Origin: Bacillus sp. sid0103 | GTDB lineage: Bacteria; Bacillota; Bacilli; Bacillales_B; DSM-18226 | Assembly (NCBI RefSeq): GCF_019219025.1 | Contig: NZ_JAHUWN010000032.1 | Coordinates: forward strand, 1 to 64,000 | Direction: 5' to 3' | DNA length: 64,000 bases | Notes under the pieces: generated by a model | What the model was told of the DNA's origin: nothing | What the model saw: the letters and a program-made list of their open reading frames with translations, nothing else | Databases searched by the model: none | Part shown: piece by piece, positions 30,869 through 47,527 of the stretch | Layout of the letters: each line of letters begins with the position of its first letter | Position numbering within the stretch: the stretch's first letter is position 1 | Program-made: the position numbers and the translations under genes

Positions 30869-32950
30869 ATGGCAAGAGAGTTCTCCTTAGCAAACACTCG
30901 TAATATCGGTATCATGGCTCACATTGATGCCGGTAAAACGACTACCACTGAGCGTGTCCTTTATTACACTGGTCGTATTCACAAGATTGGTGAAACACAT
31001 GAAGGTGCATCTCAGATGGACTGGATGGAACAAGAACAAGAGCGCGGAATCACAATCACTTCCGCAGCAACAACAGCACAATGGCATGGCCATCGTGTAA
31101 ACATCATCGATACACCAGGACACGTAGACTTCACAGTTGAAGTTGAACGTTCCCTTCGTGTACTTGATGGTGCAGTAGCAGTACTTGATGCACAATCTGG
31201 TGTTGAGCCTCAAACTGAAACAGTTTGGCGCCAAGCAACTACTTACGGTGTACCTCGTGTCGTATTCGTAAACAAGATGGACAAAATTGGAGCTGACTTC
31301 TTATATTCTGTAGGAACAATCCATGACCGTCTTCAAGCGAATGCACATCCAATTCAGTTACCTATCGGTGCTGAAGACGAGTTTGAAGCAATCATTGACC
31401 TTGTGGAAATGAATGCAGTATTTTACGGGAATGACTTAGGTACTGATATCGAAGTACGTGAGATTCCTGAAGAATACCGTGCTCAAGCTGAAGAATATCG
31501 TGAAAAGTTAGTAGAAGCAGTAGCTGAGTTAGATGAAGAATTAATGGAAAAATACCTTGGTGGAGAAGAAATCACTAAAGAAGAGCTAAAAGCAGCGATT
31601 CGTAAAGGTACTGTTAATGTAGAATTCTACCCAGTAATCTGTGGATCAGCATTCAAAAACAAAGGTGTTCAGCTAATGTTGGATGCTGTTATCGATTACC
31701 TTCCATCACCATTGGATGTACCTGCAATTAAAGGTCATGCAATTGATGATGAAGAGGAAATCATTGAACGTCATTCTAGCGATGAAGAGCCATTCTCTGC
31801 TCTTGCATTTAAAGTTATGACTGACCCTTATGTTGGTAAATTAACGTTCTTCCGCGTTTATTCTGGTACTTTAGAGTCTGGATCATATGTTCAAAACTCT
31901 ACAAAAGGCAAGCGTGAACGTATCGGACGTATCCTTCAAATGCATGCAAATAGCCGTCAAGAAATCTCTAAGGTTTATGCTGGTGACATTGCTGCTGCTG
32001 TAGGTTTGAAAGATACAACTACTGGTGATACTCTATGTGATGAGAAAAACCTTGTTATCTTAGAGTCTATGCAATTCCCTGAACCAGTAATCCAACTTTC
32101 AGTTGAACCAAAATCAAAAGCAGACCAAGACAAAATGACAACTGCATTGCAAAAGCTTCAAGAAGAAGATCCGACGTTCCGTGCACATACTGACCAGGAA
32201 ACTGGACAAGTAATCATCGCTGGTATGGGTGAACTTCACCTAGATATCATTGTTGACCGTATGCGTCGTGAATTTAAAGTTGAAGCTAATGTAGGTGCTC
32301 CACAGGTTGCCTACCGCGAAACTTTCCGTGCTTCTGCACAAGTTGAAGGTAAATTCGCTCGTCAATCTGGTGGTCGTGGACAATACGGTCACGTTTGGAT
32401 TGAATTCTCACCTAACGAAGAAGGAAAAGGATTCGAATTTGAAAACGGTATTGTCGGTGGTGTTGTTCCTCGTGAATACATCGCTCCAGTTCAAGCTGGA
32501 CTTGAAGATGCTCTACAACGTGGTGTTCTTGCTGGATATCCGCTAGTTGATATTAAAGCAAGACTATTTGACGGATCATACCATGATGTTGACTCCTCTG
32601 AAATGGCGTTTAAAATTGCCGCATCTATGGCACTTAAAAATGCTGCTTCTAAGTGTAGTCCTGTTATCCTTGAACCGATGATGAGAGTAGAAGTAGTAAT
32701 CCCAGAAGAATATCTTGGAGATATCATGGGACAAATCACTGCTCGCCGTGGTCGTGTAGAAGGTATGGAAGCGCGTGGTAATGCACAGGTTGTTCGTTCA
32801 ATGGTTCCACTTTCAGAAATGTTTGGTTATGCAACTGCACTTCGTTCTAGTACACAAGGACGTGGAGTATTCTCCATGCACTTCGATCACTATGAAGAAG
32901 TACCAAAATCAGTTTCTGAAGAAATCATCAAAAAAAATAAAGGTGAATAA
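30869..32950 (+). CDS. fusA: Elongation factor G
   Basis: EF-G (693 aa) drives translocation and, with RRF, ribosome recycling. GTPase motifs are AHIDAGKTT (G1, near residue 17), DTPGHVDF (G3) and NKMD (G4). Switch I ends with the [11 protein letters not shown] effector loop. Domains II-V follow, with [12 protein letters not shown] in domain IV. GGAAGGAGA precedes ATG 30869. Last gene of the str unit before the hairpin and tuf. Confidence 0.98.
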   Translation: MAREFSLANTRNIGIMAHIDAGKTTTTERVLYYTGRIHKIGETHEGASQMDWMEQEQERGITITSAATTAQWHGHRVNIIDTPGHVDFTVEVERSLRVLDGAVAVLDAQSGVEPQTETVWRQATTYGVPRVVFVNKMDKIGADFLYSVGTIHDRLQANAHPIQLPIGAEDEFEAIIDLVEMNAVFYGNDLGTDIEVREIPEEYRAQAEEYREKLVEAVAELDEELMEKYLGGEEITKEELKAAIRKGTVNVEFYPVICGSAFKNKGVQLMLDAVIDYLPSPLDVPAIKGHAIDDEEEIIERHSSDEEPFSALAFKVMTDPYVGKLTFFRVYSGTLESGSYVQNSTKGKRERIGRILQMHANSRQEISKVYAGDIAAAVGLKDTTTGDTLCDEKNLVILESMQFPEPVIQLSVEPKSKADQDKMTTALQKLQEEDPTFRAHTDQETGQVIIAGMGELHLDIIVDRMRREFKVEANVGAPQVAYRETFRASAQVEGKFARQSGGRGQYGHVWIEFSPNEEGKGFEFENGIVGGVVPREYIAPVQAGLEDALQRGVLAGYPLVDIKARLFDGSYHDVDSSEMAFKIAASMALKNAASKCSPVILEPMMRVEVVIPEEYLGDIMGQITARRGRVEGMEARGNAQVVRSMVPLSEMFGYATALRSSTQGRGVFSMHFDHYEEVPKSVSEEIIKKNKGE

Positions 32951-32997
32951 TTGATTTTCATCTTTTGATAAAGTATAACTACTATTGTAAGCAGTGG

Positions 32998-33032
32998 AAG
33001 CCGTGAGATTGGGACAACCTCATTCACGGCTT
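32998..33032 (+). promoter_or_regulatory. Hairpin between fusA and tuf
   Basis: AAGCCGTGA (32998-33006) pairs with TCACGGCTT (33024-33032); the loop can form a small inner stem. No T tract follows, so it is not a standard terminator; processing or mRNA stability is possible. TATAAT-like boxes follow at 33044 and 33059 without good -35 partners. Confidence 0.5.
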
Positions 33033-33081
33033 ACATAAAAAACTATAATTAAATTTTTATAATTTAGAGGAGGATTTCCTA

Positions 33082-34269
33082 ATGGGTAAAGCTAAATTCG
33101 ACCGTTCAAAGCCACACGTTAACATTGGTACAATCGGACACGTTGACCATGGTAAAACAACTTTAACAGCTGCAATCACTTCTGTACTTGCTAAATCTGG
33201 TAAAGCAGAAGCTCGTGCATACGATCAAATCGATGGTGCACCAGAAGAAAAAGAACGTGGTATCACAATCTCTACAGCACACGTTGAGTATGAAACAGAT
33301 CTTCGTCACTATGCACACGTTGACTGCCCAGGACACGCTGACTATGTTAAAAACATGATCACTGGTGCTGCGCAAATGGACGGCGGTATTCTAGTTGTAT
33401 CTGCAACTGATGGTCCAATGCCACAAACTCGTGAGCACATCCTTCTTTCTCGTCAGGTAGGCGTACCTTACCTTGTTGTATTCATGAACAAATGTGATAT
33501 GGTTGACGATGAAGAACTTCTTGAATTAGTAGAAATGGAAATTCGTGATCTATTATCAGAATACGATTTCCCTGGCGATGACACTCCAGTTATCAAAGGT
33601 TCTGCTCTTAAAGCATTAGAAGGCGAAGCTGCTTGGGAAGAAAAAATCTTTGAACTTATGACTGCTGTTGATGAGTTCATCCCAACTCCAACTCGTGACA
33701 CTGATAAGCCATTCATGATGCCTGTTGAGGATGTATTCTCAATCACTGGCCGTGGAACTGTTGCTACAGGACGTGTTGAGCGTGGTGTAGTTAAAGTTGG
33801 TGACGTAGTTGAAATCGTAGGTTTCACTGAAGAGCCAAAATCTACTACTGTAACAGGTGTAGAAATGTTCCGTAAGCTTCTTGACTTCGCTGAAGCAGGA
33901 GACAACATCGGTGCGCTTCTTCGTGGTGTAGCACGTGAAGATATCGAACGTGGTCAAGTATTGGCTAAACCAAAGTCAATCACTCCACACACAAAGTTCA
34001 AAGCACAAGTTTACGTATTATCAAAAGAAGAGGGTGGACGTCACACTCCATTCTTCTCTAACTACCGTCCACAATTCTATTTCCGTACTTCTGACATCAC
34101 TGGTATTTGTATGCTTCCAGAAGGTACTGAAATGGTTATGCCTGGGGACCACATCGAAATGACTGTTGAACTTATCGCTCCAATCGCGATCGAAGAAGGA
34201 ACTAAGTTCTCAATTCGTGAAGGTGGACGTACAGTAGGTTCAGGTTCAATCACAACTATTACTGAGTAA
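33082..34269 (+). CDS. tuf: Elongation factor Tu
   Basis: EF-Tu (395 aa) carries aminoacyl-tRNA to the ribosome. GTPase motifs are GHVDHGKTT (near 19), DCPGHADY and NKCD. The switch I RGITI is intact, and domains II and III follow with FRTSDITG. Only one tuf gene is seen, in the usual place after fusA. GGAGGA precedes ATG 33082. Followed by a strong terminator. Confidence 0.98.
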   Translation: MGKAKFDRSKPHVNIGTIGHVDHGKTTLTAAITSVLAKSGKAEARAYDQIDGAPEEKERGITISTAHVEYETDLRHYAHVDCPGHADYVKNMITGAAQMDGGILVVSATDGPMPQTREHILLSRQVGVPYLVVFMNKCDMVDDEELLELVEMEIRDLLSEYDFPGDDTPVIKGSALKALEGEAAWEEKIFELMTAVDEFIPTPTRDTDKPFMMPVEDVFSITGRGTVATGRVERGVVKVGDVVEIVGFTEEPKSTTVTGVEMFRKLLDFAEAGDNIGALLRGVAREDIERGQVLAKPKSITPHTKFKAQVYVLSKEEGGRHTPFFSNYRPQFYFRTSDITGICMLPEGTEMVMPGDHIEMTVELIAPIAIEEGTKFSIREGGRTVGSGSITTITE

Positions 34270-34321
34270 TTGAACGCAACAGCAATTAACATTGCTGAGC
34301 TGGACAATGATCATAATTAAG

Positions 34322-34356
34322 AAAGCAGATGGATGACGATCCATCTGCTTTTTTGT
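34322..34356 (+). terminator. Intrinsic terminator after tuf
   Basis: AAAGCAGATGGAT (34322-34334) pairs with ATCCATCTGCTTT, followed by T residues. Confidence 0.93.
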
Positions 34357-34501
34357 TGTTTAAAATAAATTAAATCCGAGTTTCTTCTATATATAAGGAG
34401 TTGTAATAATTAAATAAAATCAGTCCGTTGCAGATGGCGCAATCCAAAATGATTGCTGCCCCTTTTTAAATTAGGATATTTCTGGAGTTTCATAATAAGT
34501 G

Positions 34502-34606
34502 TTGAAAAAGAATATATCAGCCGCTATAATAGGAAAAGTGTTCGAAACAGAAACATAAAAAAAAATCGTGATAGGTGTTGCGTTTGCTTTATGTTTTATG
34601 TATAAT
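34502..34606 (+). promoter_or_regulatory. Two SigA promoters of the S10 operon
   Basis: P1: TTGAAA (34502-34507), 17 bp, TATAAT (34525-34530). P2: TTGCGT (34578-34583), 17 bp, TATAAT (34601-34606). Both point to rpsJ. The 34357-34501 stretch before them has no gene that I can recognise. Confidence 0.75.
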
Positions 34607-34607
34607 A

Positions 34608-35051
<444 letters not shown>

Positions 35052-35088
35052 TCAAAATAAATGATAAATAATTTAGGAGGTGTGACTA

Positions 35089-35715
35089 ATGACCAAAGGA
35101 ATCTTAGGAAGAAAGATTGGTATGACTCAAGTATTTGCTAGTAACGGCAACTTAATTCCTGTAACTGTAGTTGAGGTAGCTCCAAACGTAGTTCTTCAAA
35201 AGAAATCTGTTGAAAGTGACGGTTATGTTGCTGTTCAAGTTGGTTTTGAAGACAAACGTGAAAAGTTAGCTAACAAACCAGAAAAAGGCCATGTTGCTAA
35301 AGCTAATACTGCTCCTAAGCGCTTCGTTCGCGAATTCCGCGGAGATGACTTAGCAAGCTATGAAGTTGGTCAAGAAGTCAAAGTTGATATTTTCGCTGCT
35401 GGAGATATCGTAGATGTAACAGGAATCTCAAAGGGTAAAGGTTTCCAAGGTGTTATCAAACGCCACGGACAATCACGCGGCCCAATGGCTCACGGTTCTC
35501 GTTATCACCGTCGTCCAGGTTCAATGGGACCTGTTGCTCCAAACCGCGTTTTCAAAGGTAAATTATTACCAGGACGTATGGGTGGAGAACAAATCACTGT
35601 ACAAAACCTTGAAATCGTTAAGGTTGATACAGAACGTAACTTACTTTTAATCAAAGGTAATGTACCAGGCCCTAAAAAAGCTTTATTAAAAATTAAAGGT
35701 GCAATTAAAGCATAG
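35089..35715 (+). CDS. rplC: 50S ribosomal protein L3
   Basis: L3 (208 aa) starts 50S assembly and reaches the peptidyl transferase centre with its long loop. [27 protein letters not shown] and the [25 protein letters not shown] loop are conserved. AGGAGGTG precedes the ATG; 29 bases separate it from rplD. Confidence 0.98.
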   Translation: MTKGILGRKIGMTQVFASNGNLIPVTVVEVAPNVVLQKKSVESDGYVAVQVGFEDKREKLANKPEKGHVAKANTAPKRFVREFRGDDLASYEVGQEVKVDIFAAGDIVDVTGISKGKGFQGVIKRHGQSRGPMAHGSRYHRRPGSMGPVAPNRVFKGKLLPGRMGGEQITVQNLEIVKVDTERNLLLIKGNVPGPKKALLKIKGAIKA

Positions 35716-35744
35716 TCACCCTTTAAGAAAGGAGGAACAAAAGA

Positions 35745-36367
35745 ATGCCTAAAGTAGCATTATTAAACCAAGCTGGATCACAAGTTGGCGATATCGAACT
35801 TAATGATTCTGTATTTGGTATTGAGCCTAACCAACACGTATTATTTGAAGCAATCATTATGCAAAGAGCTTCATTACGTCAAGGTACTCATAAAACTAAA
35901 ATTCGTTCTGAAGTACGCGGCGGTGGTCGTAAGCCATGGCGTCAAAAAGGAACTGGACGTGCTCGTCAAGGGTCTATCCGTTCTCCACAATGGCGCGGAG
36001 GTGGTACTGTATTCGGTCCAACACCACGCAGCTACGCTTATAAATTACCAAAAAAGGTTCGTCGTTTAGCAATCAAATCTGCACTTTCTTCTAAAGTATT
36101 AGAAGAGAACATCTTAGTGTTAGATCTTTTAACTTTCGATGCTCCGAAAACAAAAGAATTCAAGACTGTTTTAAATGGTCTATCTGTTGATAAAAAAGCG
36201 TTAATCGTTACTGCAGATCTTGAAGAAAATGTAGCATTATCTGCTCGCAACATTCCTGGAGTTACAGTAGTAACTGCTGACGGAATTAACGTATTAGATG
36301 TTGTTAATCATGATAAATTAATCATGACTAAAGCAGCGGTTGAAAAAGTAGAGGAGGTGCTTGCATA

Positions 36368-36368
<1 letters not shown>
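35745..36368 (+). CDS. rplD: 50S ribosomal protein L4
   Basis: L4 (207 aa) lines the exit tunnel with the loop [23 protein letters not shown]. In enteric bacteria it autoregulates the S10 operon; that control is not known in Bacillus. Ends in TAATG, overlapping the rplW start by one base. Confidence 0.98.
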
Positions 36369-37512
<1,144 letters not shown>

Positions 37513-37557
37513 CGTGATTCTCCTACGGTTCAAAGAAAGAACCGTAGAACAGTCACG
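37513..37557 (+). promoter_or_regulatory. Nested hairpin between rplB and rpsS
   Basis: A perfect 9-bp stem, CTACGGTTC (37523-37531) with GAACCGTAG (37539-37547), is enclosed by CGTGA (37513-37517) with TCACG (37553-37557). No T tract. The outer 3' strand ends 2 bases before the AAGGGAGG site of rpsS. Confidence 0.65.
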
Positions 37558-37572
37558 AAGGGAGGTTCCTTC

Positions 37573-38210
<638 letters not shown>

Positions 38211-38213
38211 GCT

Positions 38214-39496
<1,283 letters not shown>

Positions 39497-39518
39497 TTAT
39501 TGAAGGGAGGTTCACACA

Positions 39519-39782
39519 ATGAGTGAACGTAACCAACGTAAAGTTTACACAGGACGCGTTGTTTCTGACAAGATGGACAAAACAGTTACAGTACTTGTTG
39601 AAACACACAAAAAGCATTCTTTATATGGTAAACGCGTTAAGTATTCTAAAAAGTATAAAGCTCATGATGAGCAAAACGAAGCAAAAATTGGCGATGTAGT
39701 ACGTATCATGGAAACTCGTCCGCTTTCAGCTACTAAGCGTTTCCGTTTAGTTGAAGTTGTAGAAAAAGCAGTTATTATTTAA
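39519..39782 (+). CDS. rpsQ: 30S ribosomal protein S17
   Basis: S17 (87 aa) is an early 30S assembly protein with an OB fold. [45 protein letters not shown] and [19 protein letters not shown] are diagnostic. GGGAGG precedes ATG 39519. Confidence 0.98.
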   Translation: MSERNQRKVYTGRVVSDKMDKTVTVLVETHKKHSLYGKRVKYSKKYKAHDEQNEAKIGDVVRIMETRPLSATKRFRLVEVVEKAVII

Positions 39783-39795
39783 TTGTTCGGATTAA

Positions 39796-40191
<396 letters not shown>

Positions 40192-40227
40192 TTTTAAAAT
40201 CAATTGCCTTTAAGGAGGTGCGCACAG

Positions 40228-40536
40228 ATGCATGTAAAAAAAGGTGATAAAGTAAAAGTCATCTCTGGCAAGGATAAAGGCAAAACAGGTGTGATCCTAG
40301 CTGCTTATCCTAAAGATAGCCGTGTACTAGTTGAAGGTGTTAACATTGTGAAAAAACACTCTAAACCTTCTCAAGTGAATCCACAAGGCGGAATTATCAG
40401 CTTTGAGGCTCCTATTCATGTATCAAACGTTATGCCTATCGATCCTAAAACTGGTAACCCAACTCGTGTAGGTTCCACAACGGTTGATGGCAAGAAAGTA
40501 CGCGTAGCAAAATCCGGTGAAGTTTTAGATAAATAG
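40228..40536 (+). CDS. rplX: 50S ribosomal protein L24
   Basis: L24 (102 aa) is an assembly initiator with a KOW motif, [20 protein letters not shown]. The start ATG 40228 lies behind AAGGAGGTG (40212-40220); the upstream in-frame reading begins before that site and is rejected. Confidence 0.97.
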   Translation: MHVKKGDKVKVISGKDKGKTGVILAAYPKDSRVLVEGVNIVKKHSKPSQVNPQGGIISFEAPIHVSNVMPIDPKTGNPTRVGSTTVDGKKVRVAKSGEVLDK

Positions 40537-40564
40537 TTTAAAATTAAGAAGGGAGGTACAATAA

Positions 40565-41104
40565 GTGAACCGCCTAAAAGAAAAATTTGTAAAAGAAGTT
40601 ACACCTGCTCTTATGAGCAAGTTCAACTATAAATCAATTATGGAAGTTCCTAAACTTGAGAAAATCGTCGTGAATATGGGCGTTGGTGACGCAGTTGCAA
40701 ACGCAAAAGCACTCGATAACGCAGTTGAAGAACTTGCAACAATCACAGGTCAAAAGCCTGTCGTTACACGTGCGAAAAAATCTATCGCTGGCTTCCGTCT
40801 TCGTGAAGGTATGCCGATCGGTGCTAAGGTTACTCTTCGCGGTGAACGCATGTACGAATTCTTGGATAAATTAGTTTCGGTTTCATTACCTCGTGTACGT
40901 GACTTCCGTGGTATCTCTAAAAAGGCTTTCGACGGTCGCGGTAACTACACTTTAGGTATCAAAGAACAATTAATCTTCCCTGAAATTGATTACGATAAAG
41001 TAAGCAAAGTTCGTGGTATGGATATCGTTATCGTAACGACTGCAAAAACTGATGAAGAATCTCGTGAACTTTTAACTCAATTTGGAATGCCATTCCAAAA
41101 GTAA
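40565..41104 (+). CDS. rplE: 50S ribosomal protein L5
   Basis: L5 (179 aa) binds 5S rRNA and P-site tRNA and forms bridge B1b. The start is GTG 40565 with GGGAGGT upstream, giving [47 protein letters not shown] and [23 protein letters not shown] are diagnostic. Confidence 0.98.
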   Translation: MNRLKEKFVKEVTPALMSKFNYKSIMEVPKLEKIVVNMGVGDAVANAKALDNAVEELATITGQKPVVTRAKKSIAGFRLREGMPIGAKVTLRGERMYEFLDKLVSVSLPRVRDFRGISKKAFDGRGNYTLGIKEQLIFPEIDYDKVSKVRGMDIVIVTTAKTDEESRELLTQFGMPFQK

Positions 41105-41314
<210 letters not shown>

Positions 41315-41343
41315 AACCCAAGTCTGGGAAGGAGGTAAAAATA

Positions 41344-41742
41344 ATGGTCATGACAGATCCAATTGCTGATATGCTTACTCGCATTCGTAATGCGAACATG
41401 GTGCGTCACGAAAAGTTAGAAGTGCCTGCTTCTAATATGAAAAAAGAAATCGCTGAAATTTTAAAGCGCGAAGGTTTCGTACGTGACGTCGAATTTATCG
41501 AAGACAACAAACAAGGTATCATCCGTATCTTCTTAAAATACGGTGCTAGTAACGAACGTGTTATTACTGGTCTTAAGCGCATAAGCAAGCCTGGACTTAG
41601 AGTTTACGCAAAATCAACTGAGGTACCACGCGTTCTTAACGGTCTTGGTATCGCATTAGTATCAACATCACAAGGTGTTATTACAGATAAAGAAGCTCGT
41701 GCAAAACAAATCGGCGGAGAAGTATTAGCTTACGTTTGGTAA
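41344..41742 (+). CDS. rpsH: 30S ribosomal protein S8
   Basis: S8 (132 aa) organises the 30S central domain. [23 protein letters not shown] and [35 protein letters not shown] are diagnostic. The first ATG (41344) gives MVMTDP as in B. subtilis. In enteric bacteria S8 autoregulates the spc operon; that is not shown here. Confidence 0.98.
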   Translation: MVMTDPIADMLTRIRNANMVRHEKLEVPASNMKKEIAEILKREGFVRDVEFIEDNKQGIIRIFLKYGASNERVITGLKRISKPGLRVYAKSTEVPRVLNGLGIALVSTSQGVITDKEARAKQIGGEVLAYVW

Positions 41743-41773
41743 TTGAGCTTTTGAATGAATGGAGGTGCACTAA

Positions 41774-42310
41774 ATGTCTCGCGTAGGAAAAAAACCTATT
41801 GTTATTCCAGCAGGAGTAACAGTTACTTTAAATAACAACACTGTTACAGTAAAAGGACCTAAAGGTGAACTTACTCGTACATTCCACTCTGATATCACTA
41901 TCAACGTGGAAGAAAACCAAGTTTCAATCACTCGTCCTTCTGATGTGAAAGAACACCGCGCATTACATGGAACAACTCGTGCCGTGCTTGCGAACATGGT
42001 TGAAGGTGTATCTACAGGCTTCACTAGAGGCCTAGAATTAATCGGGGTTGGATACCGTGCTCAAAAGCAAGGTAACAAACTTGTATTAAACGTAGGATAC
42101 TCTCATCCAGTTGAGATCGAAGCTGAAGAGGGACTTGAAATCGAAGTTCCTGCAAATACAAAAATCCTTATCAAAGGTACTGACAAAGAACGTGTTGGTG
42201 CATTAGCAGCGAATATTCGCGGAGTTCGTCCTCCAGAGCCGTATAAAGGCAAAGGAATTCGTTATGAAGGTGAATTTGTTCGTCGTAAAGAAGGTAAAAC
42301 TGGTAAGTAA
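41774..42310 (+). CDS. rplF: 50S ribosomal protein L6
   Basis: L6 (178 aa) lies near the sarcin-ricin loop. [32 protein letters not shown] and the C-terminal [27 protein letters not shown] are diagnostic. Two homologous halves are recognisable. GGAGGTGC precedes ATG 41774. Confidence 0.98.
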   Translation: MSRVGKKPIVIPAGVTVTLNNNTVTVKGPKGELTRTFHSDITINVEENQVSITRPSDVKEHRALHGTTRAVLANMVEGVSTGFTRGLELIGVGYRAQKQGNKLVLNVGYSHPVEIEAEEGLEIEVPANTKILIKGTDKERVGALAANIRGVRPPEPYKGKGIRYEGEFVRRKEGKTGK

Positions 42311-42342
42311 TGCCGCATAGGTAAACGAAAGGAGTGACGTAA

Positions 42343-42705
42343 ATGATTACGAAGCAAGATAAAAACGCTACTCGCAAGAAAAGACATGCTCGCGTTCGTG
42401 CGAAACTTAGCGGTACTTCTGCTCGTCCACGTCTAAATGTGTTTCGTTCTAACAAACATATTTATGCTCAAGTAATTGATGACATTAACGGAGTAACTTT
42501 AGCAAGTGCTTCTACTTTAGATAAAGACTTTGGTTTAGAGTCTACAAACAACGTTGAAGCTGCACAAAAGGTCGGAGAATTAGTCGCTAAACGTGCGGTA
42601 GAAAAAGGTATCACTTCTATTGTCTTTGACCGTGGCGGATACCTATACCATGGACGTATTCAAGCATTAGCTGATGCTGCCCGTGAAAACGGCTTACAAT
42701 TCTAA
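42343..42705 (+). CDS. rplR: 50S ribosomal protein L18
   Basis: L18 (120 aa) binds 5S rRNA together with L5 and L25-like Ctc. [37 protein letters not shown] and [26 protein letters not shown] are diagnostic. Between rplF and rpsE as in all Bacillus. Confidence 0.98.
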   Translation: MITKQDKNATRKKRHARVRAKLSGTSARPRLNVFRSNKHIYAQVIDDINGVTLASASTLDKDFGLESTNNVEAAQKVGELVAKRAVEKGITSIVFDRGGYLYHGRIQALADAARENGLQF

Positions 42706-43242
<537 letters not shown>

Positions 43243-43243
43243 A

Positions 43244-43426
43244 ATGGCGAATAAACTATCAGTTACCCTCACTCGCAGCTTGATCGGCCGCCCTGGCGAT
43301 CAACGCGAAACAGTTAAAGCTCTCGGATTACGTAAATTAAATCAAACAGTTGAGCACGCAGATAACGCTGCTATTCGCGGTATGATTACCAAAGTTGCTC
43401 ACCTTGTTACAGTAAAAGAACAATAA
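43244..43426 (+). CDS. rpmD: 50S ribosomal protein L30
   Basis: L30 (60 aa). [45 protein letters not shown] is diagnostic. ATG follows the rpsE stop by one base, so the two are coupled. Confidence 0.98.
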   Translation: MANKLSVTLTRSLIGRPGDQRETVKALGLRKLNQTVEHADNAAIRGMITKVAHLVTVKEQ

Positions 43427-43458
43427 TTGATTGTTTTCTTTCATAAGGAGGTGCCAAT

Positions 43459-43899
43459 ATGAAACTTCATGAATTAAAGCCTGCTGAAGGTTCTCGTAAA
43501 GAACGCAAGCGTTTAGGTCGTGGTATCGGATCTGGTCAAGGTAAAACTGCTGGTAAAGGTCACAAAGGTCAAAATGCTCGTTCTGGTGGCGGTGTACGTC
43601 TAGGTTTTGAAGGTGGTCAAACACCTTTATACCGTCGTTTACCAAAACGTGGATTTACAAACATCAGCCGTAAGGAATATGCAATTGTAAATCTTGATGC
43701 TTTAAACCGCTTTGTTGAAGGTACAGAAGTTACTCCAGAACTTCTTATCGAATCAGGCGTTGTAAGTAACGAAAAAGCAGGAATTAAGGTTCTTGCAAAA
43801 GGGACACTAGAGAAAAAGTTGACTGTAAAAGCTCACAAATTCTCCTCTGCTGCTAAGGAAGCGATCGAAGCTGCTGGTGGAAACACTGAGGTGATCTAA
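43459..43899 (+). CDS. rplO: 50S ribosomal protein L15
   Basis: L15 (146 aa) is a late assembly protein with a long N-terminal extension. [44 protein letters not shown] and [17 protein letters not shown] are diagnostic. The stop overlaps the secY ATG (TAATG), coupling the two. Confidence 0.98.
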   Translation: MKLHELKPAEGSRKERKRLGRGIGSGQGKTAGKGHKGQNARSGGGVRLGFEGGQTPLYRRLPKRGFTNISRKEYAIVNLDALNRFVEGTEVTPELLIESGVVSNEKAGIKVLAKGTLEKKLTVKAHKFSSAAKEAIEAAGGNTEVI

Positions 43900-45194
43900 T
43901 GTTCCAGACAATCTCCAATTTTATGCGCGTGGGTGAGATAAGACGTAAGATCATATTCACCCTTTTAATGTTAGTCGTATTTCGTTTAGGTACATTTATC
44001 CCAGTACCCAATGTAAATGCTGATGTTCTTGCTAATCAAGATAAACTAAGTGTATTCGGTATTTTAAATACTTTTGGCGGTGGAGCATTAAAACAATTCT
44101 CCATCTTTGCAATGGGTATCATGCCGTACATTACTGCATCGATTATTATCCAACTTTTACAAATGGATGTTGTGCCTAAATTTACAGAATGGTCAAAGCA
44201 AGGTGAATCAGGACGTCGTAAGATCGCTCAATTTACTCGTTATTTTACAATCATCCTTGGATTTATCCAGGCTTTGGGTATGTCCTATGGTTTTAATAAC
44301 TTAGCAAACGGCCAGTTGATTGAAAATCCTGGAATTGGCACTTATCTTTTGATTGCGGTTGTCTTAACAGCTGGTACTTCTTTTTTAATGTGGTTAGGTG
44401 AGCAGATTACTGAAAAAGGTGTGGGTAATGGAATTTCTATTATCATCTTCGCCGGTATCGTAGCAGGAATGCCATCCACTATTAATCAAATTTATGTACA
44501 GCAGTTTGAGAATGCAGGGGAAGCATTATTCTTACGTATTGTTACTGTAATTCTAATCGTACTTGCTATTATTGCAATCGTGGTTGGGGTTATCTTTATC
44601 CAACAAGCAAATCGTAAGATACCTATTCAATATGCAAAACGCGTAGTTGCAGGACGTAATCCAGTTGGAGGACAATCCACTCACATGCCATTAAAAGTTA
44701 ATGCTGCGGGTGTAATTCCTGTAATCTTTGCTGTGTCTTTTATTGTAACTCCAAGAACCGTTGCTTCATTCTTTCCAACGAATGATGTAACACTTTGGAT
44801 TACGAAAGTATTTGACTATACTCATCCGATCGGGATGACGTTATATGCTGCACTAATTATCGCGTTTACTTATTTCTATGCATTTATTCAAGTTAACCCT
44901 GAACAAGCAGCGGAGAACTTGCAAAAGCAAAGCGGCTATATTCCTGGTATTCGTCCAGGAAAGAGTACGCAAGAATACTTAACGCGTGTCTTATACCGTT
45001 TAACTTTCGTTGGTGCAATCTTCCTTACTGTGATTGCGGTATTGCCAATGCTATTTATTAAAATAGCTAATCTTCCGCAATCAGCTCAAATTGGTGGAAC
45101 AAGCTTGTTAATCGTTGTCGGTGTTGCACTAGATACGATGAAACAACTTGAAGCGCAATTAGTTAAACGTCATTATAAAGGTTTTATAAAGTAA
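43899..45194 (+). CDS. secY: Preprotein translocase subunit SecY
   Basis: SecY (431 aa) is the protein-conducting channel of the cytoplasmic membrane, working with SecE, SecG and SecA. About ten membrane spans are visible. GGGALKQFSIFAMGIMPYITASIIIQLL forms the plug/TM2 region, and GQSTHMPLKVNAAGVIPVIFA and the cytoplasmic loop ENLQKQSGYIPGIRPGKST are conserved. The ATG overlaps the rplO stop. Confidence 0.98.
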   Translation: MFQTISNFMRVGEIRRKIIFTLLMLVVFRLGTFIPVPNVNADVLANQDKLSVFGILNTFGGGALKQFSIFAMGIMPYITASIIIQLLQMDVVPKFTEWSKQGESGRRKIAQFTRYFTIILGFIQALGMSYGFNNLANGQLIENPGIGTYLLIAVVLTAGTSFLMWLGEQITEKGVGNGISIIIFAGIVAGMPSTINQIYVQQFENAGEALFLRIVTVILIVLAIIAIVVGVIFIQQANRKIPIQYAKRVVAGRNPVGGQSTHMPLKVNAAGVIPVIFAVSFIVTPRTVASFFPTNDVTLWITKVFDYTHPIGMTLYAALIIAFTYFYAFIQVNPEQAAENLQKQSGYIPGIRPGKSTQEYLTRVLYRLTFVGAIFLTVIAVLPMLFIKIANLPQSAQIGGTSLLIVVGVALDTMKQLEAQLVKRHYKGFIK

Positions 45195-45195
45195 A

Positions 45196-45901
<706 letters not shown>

Positions 45902-45902
<1 letters not shown>

Positions 45903-46115
45903 TGACCATAAGTAAAACTGTACGAGCGACTCTCGACCATCTCTTCACTAAGATTCAAAAGTATGTGAAAGCAAATCGCTTTTCTATTGTACGGAGTATG
46001 TAGAACCGAGAGTTGGGCAAGACTTACATGTGGAATTAATTATTCCTAAATATGTAGAATTTACTTGCGGACAGAAGAACAACAATATGTTACTATTATA
46101 AGGTTGCTATTTGTG
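45902..46115 (+). pseudogene. map: Decayed methionine aminopeptidase (map) remnant
   Basis: The place between adk and infA normally holds map (about 248 codons). Here an ATG overlapping the adk stop opens MTISKTVRA, which aligns with the Map N-terminus MIICKTPRE. The reading then jumps to KIQKYVKANRFSIVR, like the C-terminal half of Map (AIQTYVENEQFSVVR in B. subtilis), so about 150 codons are missing. A one-base loss in the Arg codon at 45992-45993 shifts to EYVEPRVGQDLHVE, matching EYVGHGVGQDLHED, with the catalytic-region GHG changed to EPR. A last piece resembling YV-x-LLAD (46050-46075) matches the Map C-terminus. No function is expected. Confidence 0.82.
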
Positions 46116-46181
46116 TACGAATAAGAAGAGTTGTATTTTATTTCATTCAAACTTTTTGAATTGAGAAGGGAGACGAGATCG

Positions 46182-46552
<371 letters not shown>

Positions 46553-46575
46553 TTTTGAAGGAGGTGCGCTTTAAT

Positions 46576-46941
46576 ATGGCACGTATTGCTGGTGTAGATA
46601 TTCCACGTGAAAAACGTGTAGTTATCTCTTTAACTTACATTTATGGAATTGGTAAAAATACTGCACAAAAAGTATTAGCAGAAGCTGGTGTTTCTGAAGA
46701 TACACGTGTACGTGATTTAACAGAAGACGAATTAAACAAAATCCGTGACATCATCGACAAATTAAAAGTTGAAGGTGACCTTCGCCGTGAAATTTCTCTT
46801 AACATTAAGCGTTTAATGGAAATCGGCTGCTACCGCGGATTACGTCATCGTCGTGGTTTACCAGTTCGTGGACAAAATACGAAAAACAACGCTCGTACTC
46901 GCAAAGGTCCTCGTAAGACTGTAGCGAACAAGAAGAAGTAA
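46576..46941 (+). CDS. rpsM: 30S ribosomal protein S13
   Basis: S13 (121 aa) forms intersubunit bridges and contacts P-site tRNA with its basic tail. [26 protein letters not shown] and [15 protein letters not shown] are diagnostic; the tail is [15 protein letters not shown]. Start ATG 46576 follows GAAGGAGGTG; the earlier in-frame ATG at 46555 precedes it. Confidence 0.98.
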   Translation: MARIAGVDIPREKRVVISLTYIYGIGKNTAQKVLAEAGVSEDTRVRDLTEDELNKIRDIIDKLKVEGDLRREISLNIKRLMEIGCYRGLRHRRGLPVRGQNTKNNARTRKGPRKTVANKKK

Positions 46942-46962
46942 TCGGCAAAGGAGGTAATTTAA

Positions 46963-47352
<390 letters not shown>

Positions 47353-47527
47353 TTTTTCTGTATAGTTTTTGTATCATATGTCTATAATGGGATATGATAT
47401 TAAATTTTTGCACTCATACAGAAGAGTTATTCCAGTTGTTGTGCACAAAACGGGAACGTATACATGGGGACTTTAGTTAGTAATCATGCTAATTTGAAGT
47501 TTCGACGTTTTGAAGGAGGGTTATATG

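Noticed and set aside
30887..31234. 115-codon minus-strand frame in fusA and similar frames in tuf and ribosomal genes
   Set aside because: Cysteine/serine-rich antisense shadows caused by codon bias of highly expressed genes.
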